Shown here: in pieces, positions 39,079 to 48,650 of the stretch
Numbering within the stretch: position 1 is the stretch's first letter
Layout of the letters: every line of letters starts with the position of its first letter
The notes under the pieces: generated by a model
Seen by the model: the letters and a program-made list of their open reading frames with translations, nothing else
Told to the model about the DNA's origin: nothing
The model's database searches: none
Made by a program: the position numbers and the translations under genes
NCBI GenBank assembly: GCA_017652765.1
Contig: JAGCAJ010000021.1
Location: forward strand, 1 to 64,000
Source: Candidatus Saccharimonadota bacterium
GTDB lineage: Bacteria; Patescibacteriota; Saccharimonadia; Saccharimonadales; Saccharimonadaceae
Direction: 5' to 3'
DNA: 64,000 bases

Positions 39079-39938
39079 TGGGAACGACGCGAATACCGAC
39101 CGTTTCGATTGTTTGCCCGCTATATAATGCGGAAAACTCGATTTTGCAATTACATAAATCTTTGCAGAAACAAGAAGGCGTAGATATAGTAGAGATTAAG
39201 TACGTCTTAACAAAAAGTAAAGACAGGACAGAGGACCTATTAAAGATGAGTGGCGTATCATATGAGAAGATAAAGAAAAAAGATTTCTCCCATTCATTAA
39301 CTCGTGAAAGAGCCGCAATGTCAGCAAAGGGCCAGGTGATTGTGCTTTTGACGCAGGACGTGGAAATAAAAGACAAAGAGTTCATCAAAAAATTAATAGC
39401 GCCAATTGTAGATAGGGAAGTGCAGGCGACTTATGCGCGGCAGGTGACGAAATATAACAATATTGAGAAATATACTAGGGAACACAACTATCCAAGGGAG
39501 TCGTTTGTGACGTCAATGGCAGACTTGGAAGCTAAGGGGCTGAAGACGTTTTTCTTTTCTGACGCAGCGGGCGCAGTAGACGCAAAAACATTTAAAGAAT
39601 TGGGTGGGTATGATGGGAAAGATTTACCGATTTCTGAAGATATGTATTTTGCATATAAATTAATAATGGCAGGTGGAAAGATAAAATATGTGGCTGAAGC
39701 AAAAGTGTATCATTCGCATAATTTTACAGTGAAAGAATTGTATGAGCGATATAAATTGACAGGCGAGTTTATGAAAATAAACCCGGAGATTGCAAAATAC
39801 GGAGTGAATGCGGCGGGCAGTGGGATGGCAAAATATATTTTAAAGCGCGCGCTAAAAGACGGGAATTGGAAAGTGATTATTAGATATATTCCAGATATGG
39901 CAGCGAGATTTGTAGGAATGAAAGTGGGGAAGAGATGA
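39078..39938 (+). CDS. Family 2 glycosyltransferase
   Basis: A 286-residue GT-A fold enzyme. VSIVCPLYNAENSILQLHKSL is the nucleotide-sugar strand (about 8-28), and ISEDMYFAYKLIMAGGKI the catalytic ED region, with FFSDAAGAVDAKTFKELGGY before it. The lack of an early DxD and the KFSHSLTRER-like segment (KDFSHSLTRERAAMSAKG) resemble rhamnosyltransferase-type GT2 enzymes. It would add a sugar to the lipid-linked repeat on the cytoplasmic face. The sugar cannot be stated. It shares one base with the sugar transferase stop. Confidence 0.88.
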   Translation: MGTTRIPTVSIVCPLYNAENSILQLHKSLQKQEGVDIVEIKYVLTKSKDRTEDLLKMSGVSYEKIKKKDFSHSLTRERAAMSAKGQVIVLLTQDVEIKDKEFIKKLIAPIVDREVQATYARQVTKYNNIEKYTREHNYPRESFVTSMADLEAKGLKTFFFSDAAGAVDAKTFKELGGYDGKDLPISEDMYFAYKLIMAGGKIKYVAEAKVYHSHNFTVKELYERYKLTGEFMKINPEIAKYGVNAAGSGMAKYILKRALKDGNWKVIIRYIPDMAARFVGMKVGKR

Positions 39939-40939
39939 AAGAAGAGCCACTTATCAGTGTGATTGTACCGGTTTATAATGTTGGAAAATATTTGCAGAGG
40001 TGCTTAAATTCTATTATCGATCAAACATACAAAAATATAGAAGTTATTTTGATTGATGATGGTTCTACGGATGGTAGTGAAAAGATTTGCAATGAATATG
40101 CAGAGAGAGATAAACGAATTAAAGTATTCAGTCAGAGCAATAGGGGTGTTTCGGTTGCAAGGAATGTCGGATTGAAGAAAGCCAAGGGTGAATATATAGC
40201 ATTTGTAGATTCCGATGATTGTATCGATGTAAGCTATCTGCGCGAGCTATATAGTTTGATGAAAAATAAATCTGGTGACGTTTCTATTGTGGGGCAGAAA
40301 GTTGTTTATGAAACGGACGGCAGTAACTGTGGGGATGGGGTGAAAAGAAATACTGTCGAGCACGTGGAACTATTTAACGGCGCAGAGACAACTGAGCTAA
40401 TGCTGTATCAAAAGAAGATAAATAGTTCTTTATGGGGGAAACTTTTTAAGAAAGAGCTGTTTGATGGTGTTAGTTTTCCAGACGGTATGGTGCATGAAGA
40501 CTTGTTGGTGTTGTATTATATTTTCAAGAAAGCAAAAAGAATAATTTTGTCTAACACAACATTGTATTTTTATTATTTCCGCCAGGATAGTCTTTTAAAC
40601 GGGAAACGATTTGATCGACATACTATGGATATTCTTGAGATAATGACGATGATTGAGCGGGATGTTTTGAAAACTAGGAAAAGTCTTTTGCCAGCCGTAG
40701 AGAGTAGGAAGTTAAATGCAGAATTGTTTGTGATTAGGCAGATGCCAAAAAGTGCCGAGTATCTTGATGTAAGAAAAAATATAGTATGTGATATAAAAAA
40801 GAATAGGATGAAAATTTTACATAATCCGAAGGTCAGATTTAAGACTAAAGTTGGAATTATCCTAACTTTCTTTGGTATTTCTTTTATGACCAAGGCGTAT
40901 AATATTTTAAATAAATTGCATATTGCGAGGACGGTATAA
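39935..40939 (+). CDS. Family 2 glycosyltransferase (EpsJ-like)
   Basis: A 334-residue GT2 enzyme with a complete GT-A head: ISVIVPVYNVGKYLQRCLNS, VILIDDGSTDGSEKI, GVSVARNVGLKKAKGEYIAF and the DSDD metal motif (about 90-93). The second half carries GKLFKKELFDGVSFPDGMVHED (read in part: SSLWGKLFKKELF), usual for capsule glycosyltransferases of the EpsJ/CpsI type. It overlaps the previous gene by four bases. The substrate is unknown. Confidence 0.92.
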   Translation: MKEEPLISVIVPVYNVGKYLQRCLNSIIDQTYKNIEVILIDDGSTDGSEKICNEYAERDKRIKVFSQSNRGVSVARNVGLKKAKGEYIAFVDSDDCIDVSYLRELYSLMKNKSGDVSIVGQKVVYETDGSNCGDGVKRNTVEHVELFNGAETTELMLYQKKINSSLWGKLFKKELFDGVSFPDGMVHEDLLVLYYIFKKAKRIILSNTTLYFYYFRQDSLLNGKRFDRHTMDILEIMTMIERDVLKTRKSLLPAVESRKLNAELFVIRQMPKSAEYLDVRKNIVCDIKKNRMKILHNPKVRFKTKVGIILTFFGISFMTKAYNILNKLHIARTV

Positions 40940-41889
40940 TGTTGACGAAGAAAATGACTGGAAGATTAGGTAACCAAATGTTTCAGTATGCTACGATTCG
41001 GGCGATTCAGCAGAAGCTTTATCCTGAAGAAAAAATTAATTTAGATTTTTCTGAGATGTATAGGAGCGGTAAAAAATCAGATGGTTTTTCAAACCAGCTT
41101 GTAAATTTTAAGATTGACAAGAGTGATGTTGTTGTAAATAAAAAAAGCCAAATCTCTGTTTTGCAATGTGCCATGTTGTTTAAATATTATTTTGAGCGTA
41201 AAATAATTAAACTTTTTTCGAGTAAAGAATCTTATGAATGGAAGAAGCGACAATACGAGAAGTCTATTCAGAAGAGATACAATAAACACGGCCTGTATTT
41301 GTTTAGCTATGGTTTTTATAAATTTGGCCTATCAAAATGCAAGAATAAACTATTTGTTGGTTTTTTTGAGTCGCCACGTTTCTTTGATGACATAAGAGAA
41401 AGACTCTTGGAGGAATTTCAACCGACGCAGTCGCCTGGGGCAGAGAATAATGAACTGTATAAGGCGATAGATGGTTCTGAATCAGTATGCATCACGATAC
41501 GTCGCGGAGATTTTACTGAGAAAAGATTTGCGCGGTCTGCAAATGTCTGTGATGAAGAGTATTTTACTAAGGGGATACAATTAATGAAACGACATTTGAA
41601 GAATCCTAGATTTTTTGTTTTTTCTGATGACGTTTCATGGGTAAAAAATAATATGAGCTTTCCGGATGGAACCATGTTTGAAAGTGGAAATGACCCCGTA
41701 TGGGAAAAGCTGAGGCTAATGTATAGCTGTAAGCATTTTATTTTGTCGAATAGCTCCTTTTCATGGTGGGCGCAGTATCTTTCGAGAAACGAGAAGAAAA
41801 TTGTTGTAGCTCCGAGTGTTTGGCGTAAGATGGGGTATGATGGAAGGGATTTGTATGATGAGGGTTGGAAGTTGATTGAAAGGGAGTGA
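40939..41889 (+). CDS. Family 11 glycosyltransferase (alpha-1,2-fucosyltransferase type)
   Basis: A 316-residue GT11 protein. The N-terminal GRLGNQMFQYATIRAI is the family signature; CITIRRGDF corresponds to the H-x-R-R-x-D donor-binding motif (with Thr for His); FVFSDDVSWVKNNM and HFILSNSSFSWWAQYLS are motifs III and IV. Members mostly transfer fucose from GDP-fucose, some galactose. It suggests a branched or capped glycan. GDP-fucose synthesis genes are not in this window. It begins at the stop of the previous gene. Confidence 0.9.
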   Translation: MLTKKMTGRLGNQMFQYATIRAIQQKLYPEEKINLDFSEMYRSGKKSDGFSNQLVNFKIDKSDVVVNKKSQISVLQCAMLFKYYFERKIIKLFSSKESYEWKKRQYEKSIQKRYNKHGLYLFSYGFYKFGLSKCKNKLFVGFFESPRFFDDIRERLLEEFQPTQSPGAENNELYKAIDGSESVCITIRRGDFTEKRFARSANVCDEEYFTKGIQLMKRHLKNPRFFVFSDDVSWVKNNMSFPDGTMFESGNDPVWEKLRLMYSCKHFILSNSSFSWWAQYLSRNEKKIVVAPSVWRKMGYDGRDLYDEGWKLIERE

Positions 41890-41956
41890 TGCATGCGATA
41901 TAATATTTCTATGATAATACAATCTTGTAAGCGCATAAATATGAGGTCAGACGAAA

Positions 41957-43162
41957 GTGCTTAATTATTTTTGGTGGTATTCGATTTCGTGGGCTTTGGT
42001 TCTGTTTTTGTACTCATTGAATTTTGCAGATTTTAGTAGTGGCCTTGATTTTGGGATTGTAATTTTTGCGATTATTACTTCGATTATTTCTGGCGTATTT
42101 GGATATGTTTTTCGAAAAGAGTTTAGCTTTTTTAAGGAAGCTAAAGAGAATAAAAAAGAAAGTAGAACAAAAGAAGACAAACAGTACAATGGCTTTAAGG
42201 GTAATTTTTTATTTGTTTTACCAGTGGTCATTGTCTTCTTCTTTTCAGTGATTGAATTTATAATAATCCGGCAAGTTCCGTTTATTGAAGTCGTTTTTCT
42301 AAGAGATGCTTTTTATCAGGATGTTGAGTTTATACCACTATACCATGTTGCTTTGATTGCAACGGCGACATATTTAGCGGTTTGGTATTTTTATAGAGTG
42401 ATTGTAAGTAAGCAACGGAGAAAAATTGCGATTTGTTGCTACGTTGCTCTTATGTTACTCTTTTTGTTATATCTGATGCGATCTGGAATAATGATAGTCG
42501 GCTTTATTTCGATATTGATGCTTAGTGCATATTTGTTGTCAAAGGTGGGAATAAAGCTAAAATATGTATTGATTACATTTGCCGTCATTATTGCTGGATT
42601 GTTTGGGTTCGGTGTTTTTGGCAATGCGCGTCATGGCTATGACTGGAATGATCATTCTTTTATAGAAGAAATCGGGCTTTATGATAAGTGGCCGGCGTTT
42701 ATTCCGAGACAGTTAATGTGGTCGTATTCGTACGTTACGACGCCGTTAGCAAATTTAAACTATAATACTAATAATGTCTATAGTGACGATTTTAATGTCG
42801 TAGGGATAATTAGCGAATTATTGCCTGATACTATATCGAAACGAATCGTGAACGAGAAGGTAAAAGTTGATCTTGTTAAGTCATATTTTACCGCGTCTAC
42901 TGGGTATGCTAGATCTTATATATATGGTGGGTATTTTGGTTTGTATTTTATGTTTATGTTTTTGATGGGGATAGGCGTGCTTGGTGTCTTTATCAAAAAG
43001 GCTTATCGTAGCGAGCCCTTTATCATCTTTTCTGGATTCTTGTCAGCAACATATCTGTTAATGACATTTGATAATATGTTGGCGTATGTAGGTCTTTCGA
43101 TACCTCTTTGGGTAAGCTTCTTTGTATTAGTCTTTTCGTCAAAAAGAAAGGCTAAGAAATGA
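41957..43162 (+). CDS. O-antigen/capsule repeat polymerase (Wzy-like)
   Basis: A 401-residue polytopic membrane protein with about 10-11 hydrophobic helices. A charged loop of Lys/Glu (about 55-78) follows the second helix, and a large extracytoplasmic loop (about 220-320, with YVTTPLANLNYNTNNVYSD) lies near the C-terminus, as in oligosaccharide repeat-unit polymerases. Wzy proteins share little sequence, so the call rests on topology, length and position among glycosyltransferases. Start is GTG 41957. Several AT-rich -10-like words lie in the 67-base gap before it. Confidence 0.75.
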   Translation: MLNYFWWYSISWALVLFLYSLNFADFSSGLDFGIVIFAIITSIISGVFGYVFRKEFSFFKEAKENKKESRTKEDKQYNGFKGNFLFVLPVVIVFFFSVIEFIIIRQVPFIEVVFLRDAFYQDVEFIPLYHVALIATATYLAVWYFYRVIVSKQRRKIAICCYVALMLLFLLYLMRSGIMIVGFISILMLSAYLLSKVGIKLKYVLITFAVIIAGLFGFGVFGNARHGYDWNDHSFIEEIGLYDKWPAFIPRQLMWSYSYVTTPLANLNYNTNNVYSDDFNVVGIISELLPDTISKRIVNEKVKVDLVKSYFTASTGYARSYIYGGYFGLYFMFMFLMGIGVLGVFIKKAYRSEPFIIFSGFLSATYLLMTFDNMLAYVGLSIPLWVSFFVLVFSSKRKAKK

Positions 43163-44133
43163 GCACTTTTGGTGTAGTTGTGCCGGTGTATAACGGGGCG
43201 CGTTTTGTAGAGAGATGTATTGATTCTATTCTTAGCCAATCGTTTCGTGATTACGAGTTAATAGTTGTTGATGATGGGTCGACTGACGAAACATTAGACA
43301 TCGTAAAGGAAAAATTGTCTGGGTTGAAGAGCGCAAGAGTCGTGCATCAATCGCATAATGGTGTTTCTGTTGCAAGAAATCTTGGGTTATCGATGTTGAA
43401 GACGAAATGGGTAACTTTTATTGATGCCGATGATTATGTATCTTCAGATTTTCTTGAAAGTAATTTGAAAATAATAAGTAAAGATCCTGAAGTAGATATT
43501 GTAATAGGCAATTTGAATAATGACACTTTTGTTCGCAATGAAAAGGTCAAGAAGAAAGATGAACTAATGCTGGCCCTGGTGGACCCTGAATATAGTCGTA
43601 GAAGATTTAAGCATGAGTATGGTAATTGTAGGTGTATAGGGGGGAAATTCTATAAAATGGATTTTTTGAAGAAAAATGGAATAATTTTTCCTGATGGTAT
43701 GAGAACCTTTGAAGATGGTCTGTTTAATTTAAAGGCATATTATGCTGCGGATAGTATTTGTATCTGTGCGGGAAGAGGCTATTATTATAGCGTAAATAAT
43801 GCATCGGCTTCTAGATATATTGACGGAAGAGTAATTGAAGATAATAGGAAGATTGTAAGTATGCTCCAGACGTTTACGAAAGAACATGACGGAATAATTG
43901 ACGAGGCTTTGCCGTATTGCTACTGGAATTTATTAATGGGAAGTTTTCGAGCTATTTCAGGGAAAAAGATTTTTGAGTGCGTAAAAAGAATGAGGGCTGA
44001 ATATAAGAGATATTGTCCAAATTTTGATAGCAGTATAAAAGGGAAATTTCTTTCTTATAAAAGCAGGTGCGTTTTCTTTTTGGCAAAATGCGGTCTTTTT
44101 TTGCCTTTAGCTATATTATATAAGATTTTATAG
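43159..44133 (+). CDS. Family 2 glycosyltransferase
   Basis: A 324-residue GT2 enzyme with TFGVVVPVYNGARFVERCID, YELIVVDDGSTDETLDIV, GVSVARNLGLSMLKTKWVTF and the metal motif DADD (about 91-94). The later RTFEDGLFNLKAYYAA matches the ED catalytic segment. A paralogue of the 39935 gene, presumably adding a different sugar. It overlaps the polymerase end by four bases. It is the last plus-strand gene before a convergent block and overlaps the acyltransferase end by six bases. Confidence 0.9.
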   Translation: MSTFGVVVPVYNGARFVERCIDSILSQSFRDYELIVVDDGSTDETLDIVKEKLSGLKSARVVHQSHNGVSVARNLGLSMLKTKWVTFIDADDYVSSDFLESNLKIISKDPEVDIVIGNLNNDTFVRNEKVKKKDELMLALVDPEYSRRRFKHEYGNCRCIGGKFYKMDFLKKNGIIFPDGMRTFEDGLFNLKAYYAADSICICAGRGYYYSVNNASASRYIDGRVIEDNRKIVSMLQTFTKEHDGIIDEALPYCYWNLLMGSFRAISGKKIFECVKRMRAEYKRYCPNFDSSIKGKFLSYKSRCVFFLAKCGLFLPLAILYKIL

Positions 44134-45189
44134 CCTAGAGAGCAAATGATTCTTGTGAGGCTTTTCAATTAAAATAGCAGTTAGTCGTTTGAAAATAATT
44201 GATATAACTAAAGTAACTATAAGAGATGCAAAAAAGAATGGGACAGTGTATTGGCCCAAGATGGGTTGCAGAAGTATATCTGGAATGCGCTGAAGAATGT
44301 AGATTTCGAAGCCATAGGTACCAAGAAATTGAAGTATGCGATTGTTGATTTGGATGCGTGAGGTTAGAACGCTAACTGTTAGGCAGAAGAAAATAGAAAG
44401 AACATTATAAATGAATATGTATGGGAGGCCAGCAGTTTTGGTTTTGATGAAGAATAGAGTGGCGCAAATAACAATACAAAATAGCGTGCAAAGGATAGCT
44501 TTTCTTTTTAGAAGAGAATCAATCTTATCTTTAAAATGAGCTACTAGCATTCCTCCTGAAAAACAAAGTACTGTGTCTGTCCAATAAGTGGCACCTTGTT
44601 TGAAATAATTTACAAGGAAGATGTACCCAATTGTGAACATTGTGGTAATAAGGATGGTTTTTAAGTTGATTTTGCGTTTTGTGAAGAGTGCGGAAAGGTA
44701 GATGAAGATATAAAGCATTAGAATAGCAAACATAAACCAGTTACTATTACCTAGAGAAGTCCAGCCGGTGAAAGATAATAGGATATGCCAGATATTATAA
44801 GAACTACCGCGGACCAGCGCAATAATAAGATATGGAATAACAGCTAGATCAAAGAAAACGAGAGTTTTTAAGAATCGATGTTTTGGAAAAGTTTTGATAT
44901 AGTTAGGCTTCTTTTTGGCAGAGCAATAAATGCCGTAGCCAGAATAGAATAGGAATGGGGCTACCATGAGCTGACCTATGCTGGAAATGATTTTTAGATA
45001 GATATTGTCGCCAAAATTACTTTCAAGGGAGACATATGTTGTAAAATGGCTGAAAAAAATTAGAATTGCAAAGATACCACGGATGGCATTGGTCTGGCTT
45101 TTTCCGAGGTAGTCTTTAAAAATGGTTTTGAAATTAAATTTCACATTAGTCAGACAGATAGCGGTAAAAAGTAGGAGAAGCCAGATCAT
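44128..45189 (-). CDS. Acyltransferase 3 family membrane protein
   Basis: A 353-residue protein with about 10 hydrophobic helices, of the acyltransferase_3 family (OafA/WecH/NodX type). Near the start NAIRGIFAILIFFSHF supplies the conserved His that acts on acetyl donors, and FLFYSGYGIYCSAKKK is the typical second motif. The C-terminus (FLGTYGFEIYILQRIPD) fits the family helix. It likely O-acetylates a surface sugar. It is the third gene of a minus-strand trio with flippase and teichoic-acid-type polymerase, overlapping the flippase stop by four bases. Confidence 0.85.
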   Translation of the reverse strand: MIWLLLLFTAICLTNVKFNFKTIFKDYLGKSQTNAIRGIFAILIFFSHFTTYVSLESNFGDNIYLKIISSIGQLMVAPFLFYSGYGIYCSAKKKPNYIKTFPKHRFLKTLVFFDLAVIPYLIIALVRGSSYNIWHILLSFTGWTSLGNSNWFMFAILMLYIFIYLSALFTKRKINLKTILITTMFTIGYIFLVNYFKQGATYWTDTVLCFSGGMLVAHFKDKIDSLLKRKAILCTLFCIVICATLFFIKTKTAGLPYIFIYNVLSIFFCLTVSVLTSRIQINNRILQFLGTYGFEIYILQRIPDILLQPILGQYTVPFFFASLIVTLVISIIFKRLTAILIEKPHKNHLLSRL

Positions 45190-46694
45190 TTTTTCTTGAA
45201 TTTTAATACTCTACGTAATTCAGTTTTTTCTTGTTTGTTGAGGTAGATATACATGATGGAAAGATATAATGCTAAGAAAAGAACAGTGGCTGGGATGAGA
45301 CTAGTCCAACTGAATTGCATTGAATCTGTGACAAGGATAAAGGTAGTACTCATGATTGTGACTGGGATAGAAAACAGGATAAGGTTTTTCCAATATCTTG
45401 GAATATTTATACCAATTTTTTTCCAATAGAAAATATTCATAGTGATAATTTGGCCGAGACAGTTTGCAATTAGTGTGCCGATAGCGGCGCCGATACCTGC
45501 AAATTTTTGTGCAAGCGGGATGCTAATGGCTACGTTGAGAGCTGCAATGATAATATAAACGATGGAGCGGAATTGATGTTTGTTCTTGGCCTGGATGATG
45601 GAAATCCCGATGTTTTGCGTGAGAGGAACGACGGCTGGAGCGATAAGAATAACAGTAATATAATAAGCATCAAGATAATCTGGCCCAACCCAAAGCCTAA
45701 TAAAATGCTTGCCAAAAACAACAAATCCGGAAAGGATTAGAACCATAATGTACATTTGGATGCGAGAGACACGGATAAAGATATCTGAAACTTTTTTGTC
45801 GCCATCTGGCTCTTCGAGCGTTTTTGTGATTTTCGGCAAGAAGACGCTAGAGATTGCAGTGGAAAAATTCGTATTCATAATGGCAATTTTGCTAGCAATG
45901 GCGTAAACTGCGACTGCAGCGGTGCCACAAACTCCGCCGAGGATTATTTGATCGGTGTTATTGAAGACATTGTCGACGATAATGTTGAGGAAAACCCAGA
46001 AAGAATACAAGGAGATAGACTTAAGGAGGGTTTTGTCGAGATTTTTAATTTTGAAGTTGATGTGCATATGGAGCTTTTTAAAGCAATAGTACATTGTAAT
46101 AAGATGGCAACCAATAGTAAAGACGCTGGTAACTATAACCATGGCGATAGATTTGTAGCCAAGTAGCAAGAGTGGAATCATAGTGATTGGGATGGCTAGC
46201 GTCTTGAAGATTTCTAGTAGTTTTAGAAAATTAAATCTTTCTGAGGCCATAGCGTATGAGCTAAATATGCTAAGAGGGAATGAGAGGGAAACGGTACCTA
46301 CGAGGATGAGCATGATAATTTTGGCTTTTTCTAGTTCTTCTGTACTGAGAGTGCCACCGAAAATATTACCGACGTTTAGGAAGAGGATTATGCCTATTAA
46401 GAGAGCGACGAATCCAACGGCTAAATAGAGCAATAAGAAAAGGCCGTTGATTTCATGCTCTTTTTTGACGTCTTTTTTGGCTTGATTTTTGGCAATAAAA
46501 CGTACCATGGCGTTGCCAAACCCCATGTCCAGCACAGAGAGATAAGCGATGATTGAAGTGACTAGGGAATAAAGGCCATATTCGTTTTGACCCATAAGTC
46601 CGAGCATGAAAGGCGTATAAAAAATCGTAACAAGGACGTTAACTATGATGTTGATATAGCCGAGCAGCGCACCGATTTTGACTTGGCTTTTCAT
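45186..46694 (-). CDS. Oligosaccharide flippase (Wzx / polysaccharide transporter family)
   Basis: A 502-residue MOP-superfamily transporter with about 14 hydrophobic helices. It begins IGALLGYINIIVNVLVTIFY and TPFMLGLMGQNEYGLYSLV, the standard Wzx start, and later DQIILGGVCGTAAVAVYAI. It moves lipid-linked repeat units across the membrane for polymerisation by Wzy. It overlaps its neighbours by four bases on both sides, suggesting translational coupling. Confidence 0.92.
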   Translation of the reverse strand: MKSQVKIGALLGYINIIVNVLVTIFYTPFMLGLMGQNEYGLYSLVTSIIAYLSVLDMGFGNAMVRFIAKNQAKKDVKKEHEINGLFLLLYLAVGFVALLIGIILFLNVGNIFGGTLSTEELEKAKIIMLILVGTVSLSFPLSIFSSYAMASERFNFLKLLEIFKTLAIPITMIPLLLLGYKSIAMVIVTSVFTIGCHLITMYYCFKKLHMHINFKIKNLDKTLLKSISLYSFWVFLNIIVDNVFNNTDQIILGGVCGTAAVAVYAIASKIAIMNTNFSTAISSVFLPKITKTLEEPDGDKKVSDIFIRVSRIQMYIMVLILSGFVVFGKHFIRLWVGPDYLDAYYITVILIAPAVVPLTQNIGISIIQAKNKHQFRSIVYIIIAALNVAISIPLAQKFAGIGAAIGTLIANCLGQIITMNIFYWKKIGINIPRYWKNLILFSIPVTIMSTTFILVTDSMQFSWTSLIPATVLFLALYLSIMYIYLNKQEKTELRRVLKFKKK

Positions 46695-47839
46695 CTATCT
46701 TCCTCCATTTTTTCGAGCAATAGATCTATGACGCGTTTTGAAGAATTGCCATCTTTGTAGGTATGGTATTTGTCTAGTGCCCAAGCAAGCTCTTTTTTGG
46801 CTGGATCTTTGCCCGTCGCGACTAAGTTAATAAAATTAATGAGGTCTTTTAGGCTGTAAATATAATCGCCCTTTACATACTCTGTAATATCATTTGAGAT
46901 AAGGGTGCAGGTTTTGCTATATTCTTCAATATCAGGGATTGCTAGGCCGATAGGCTTTTGTGTAAGTAGGAAATCGTAATAGACTGATGAATAATCAGTG
47001 ATAAGAGCGTCAAAATCTTTTAGCATATCATAAAGTTGTGGACCAGTGGGTTTTAAAATAGAGTTTTCAAAAATTTTAATGTTGGAAAGTTTGGCGGATG
47101 TGATTTTGCTGAGATCTTCTGCTGGGTGTAACTTCAGAACCAAAAGGATGTCAGCTTTTTTGAGCATTGAGTTTAGTGTTTCTAAGTCGGATTTTGAGTC
47201 TATACATGGGACGCCAAAAGGAAAACGTATGCCAGTTCTGGTAGCGTTTTTGTTTTTGTGGTTGCGATAAGTTGGCATCCATAGAATGGTTTTTTTGCGC
47301 GATATTTCTGGGAAAATGTGGTAGTGAGTGTCGTTAAAGAATCCATCATTTCTAGGGGAGCCAAGAGTTTTGATTTGAGAATTGTTTATATTGAATAAAT
47401 CACGAAAATATTTGTCAAAGAAAGGTGAAATAGTGGTAAAATAATCAATTTCGCCAATACTACTACAATATTCGTAGGTCATTTTAATTGGGTAACCGTG
47501 GCCGAGGTGGATACGAAATTGGTTTTTCCAGATTTTTGAGACAAATATATTGCTGTCAATAATGTATTTTGCGGTTAGATGGAGTTTTCTATATTTGGAA
47601 GAAGAGCGATTGCAAAAATAAACATTCTTTATATGGACGGAAGTAAAAGGTCTTTCGTCTTGGACGATCCAATATATTTTGTAGTTTTCATTTAGCTTCC
47701 GTTTGATAAGTTCGTCAAAAACGTATTTAGTGTTATCGGAAAAATCAGGCGAGCTTTCTAAAAGAATGACATGTTTGTCCAATAAAAAGGGAAGGGATAG
47801 GAGGAGTTTCTTAAATGTGGTTTTGGTTTTGGCCTTCAT
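46691..47839 (-). CDS. CDP-glycerol/ribitol phosphotransferase (TagB/TagF-like)
   Basis: A 382-residue protein of the glycerophosphotransferase family (PF04464). Diagnostic segments: FRIHLGHGYPIKMTYEYCSS (normally WHGTPLK), ILWMPTYRNHKN, LLVLKLHPAEDLSK (active-site His-Pro) and LITDYSSVYYDFLLTQKPIG. Such enzymes polymerise glycerol-phosphate or ribitol-phosphate into teichoic acid. A TarI-like cytidylyltransferase is divergently transcribed next to it and would supply the CDP-alditol. The message is predicted to be leaderless. Confidence 0.92.
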   Translation of the reverse strand: MKAKTKTTFKKLLLSLPFLLDKHVILLESSPDFSDNTKYVFDELIKRKLNENYKIYWIVQDERPFTSVHIKNVYFCNRSSSKYRKLHLTAKYIIDSNIFVSKIWKNQFRIHLGHGYPIKMTYEYCSSIGEIDYFTTISPFFDKYFRDLFNINNSQIKTLGSPRNDGFFNDTHYHIFPEISRKKTILWMPTYRNHKNKNATRTGIRFPFGVPCIDSKSDLETLNSMLKKADILLVLKLHPAEDLSKITSAKLSNIKIFENSILKPTGPQLYDMLKDFDALITDYSSVYYDFLLTQKPIGLAIPDIEEYSKTCTLISNDITEYVKGDYIYSLKDLINFINLVATGKDPAKKELAWALDKYHTYKDGNSSKRVIDLLLEKMEEDR

Positions 47840-47846
47840 TTTTTAT

Positions 47847-47890
47847 ATTATACCATTATATTGGGGATAATGCACTAGGTATGATATAAT
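47847..47890. promoter_or_regulatory. Divergent promoters of the TagF-like and TarI-like genes
   Basis: The minus strand has TATAAT at 47847-47852 (TGG before it), seven bases from the ATG, plus another TATAAT at 47855-47860. The plus strand has TATAAT at 47885-47890, six bases before ATG 47897. Both messages look leaderless. Confidence 0.7.
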
Positions 47891-47896
47891 GGTTCT

Positions 47897-48598
47897 ATGA
47901 ATATTGCGATTATTTTTGCTGGGGGACGAGGAACGCGGATGGGCGACGTTGAGGTTCCAAAACAGTTTTTGGAGGTTGCGGGGAAGCCAATTATTATCTT
48001 GGCGATTGAAGCGTTTCAAAAAAATGAAAACATCGATAAAATTATTGTAGTTACGCTGAGTGAGTGGATTGAGCAGACCTGGAATTTTATTAGGCAGTAT
48101 GGCCTAGATAAGGTTGAGGATGTGGTTGAAGGGGGCGAGACTGGTCAGCTTTCTATCTTTAATGGGGTCAAGCGAGCCTTGGAGCTATACGGTAGAGACA
48201 ATATCATTTTGATTAATGATGGGGTGAGACCTTTTATCTCTAGCGATGATATTGAAAAAAGTATAGAAGTCGTAAAAGAAGTTGGGGCTTCTGCGGTGGC
48301 TGTGCAAGCAACTGAGACTGTGGCGAAGAAAGAAGGAGATAGTATTGATAAAATTCTCAATCGCGACGAGTGCGTTTTCTTGAAAGCGCCACAGAGTTTT
48401 TATTTGGGGGAGTTTTATGATTGTGACTCTAAGGCCGTTTCTGAGGGACGAGTGAATTTTGTCGATTCTGCAAGTTTGATGAGCTATTATGGTAAAAAAA
48501 TCGGGTTAGTGGAAACGTCTTATGACAATATAAAAATTACTACAAAGAAAGATATAATTGTAGCAGAGGCGATAAGCAAAAGAATATCTCATACTTAA
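47897..48598 (+). CDS. Alditol-phosphate cytidylyltransferase (TarI-like, IspD family)
   Basis: A 233-residue nucleotidyltransferase using CTP. IFAGGRGTRMGDVEVPKQFL has the CTP-binding glycines and the Lys; later NDGVRPFISSDDI and VFLKAPQSFYLGEFYD are family motifs. The family includes IspD (MEP pathway) and TarI (CDP-ribitol). The MGxVxxPKQFL form and the EWIEQTW segment resemble TarI, and the neighbouring TagF-like gene supports a teichoic-acid role. No other isoprenoid gene is present here. IspD remains possible. Confidence 0.82.
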   Translation: MNIAIIFAGGRGTRMGDVEVPKQFLEVAGKPIIILAIEAFQKNENIDKIIVVTLSEWIEQTWNFIRQYGLDKVEDVVEGGETGQLSIFNGVKRALELYGRDNIILINDGVRPFISSDDIEKSIEVVKEVGASAVAVQATETVAKKEGDSIDKILNRDECVFLKAPQSFYLGEFYDCDSKAVSEGRVNFVDSASLMSYYGKKIGLVETSYDNIKITTKKDIIVAEAISKRISHT

Positions 48599-48609
48599 AG
48601 TGGATATGC

Positions 48610-48615
48610 TATAAT
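48610..48615 (+). promoter_or_regulatory. -10 box of the second acyltransferase gene
   Basis: TATAAT about 35 bases before the ATG at 48651; an AGAGG site lies in the leader. It is one of the few genes here with a normal leader. Confidence 0.55.
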
Positions 48616-48650
48616 TGGAGCAGATAGGGTGGGCATAAGAGAGGTAAATT

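Noticed and set aside
47897-48598. Definite IspD (isoprenoid pathway)
   Set aside because: Motif form and the neighbouring teichoic-acid-type polymerase favour TarI; no MEP pathway gene is seen, though IspD is not excluded.
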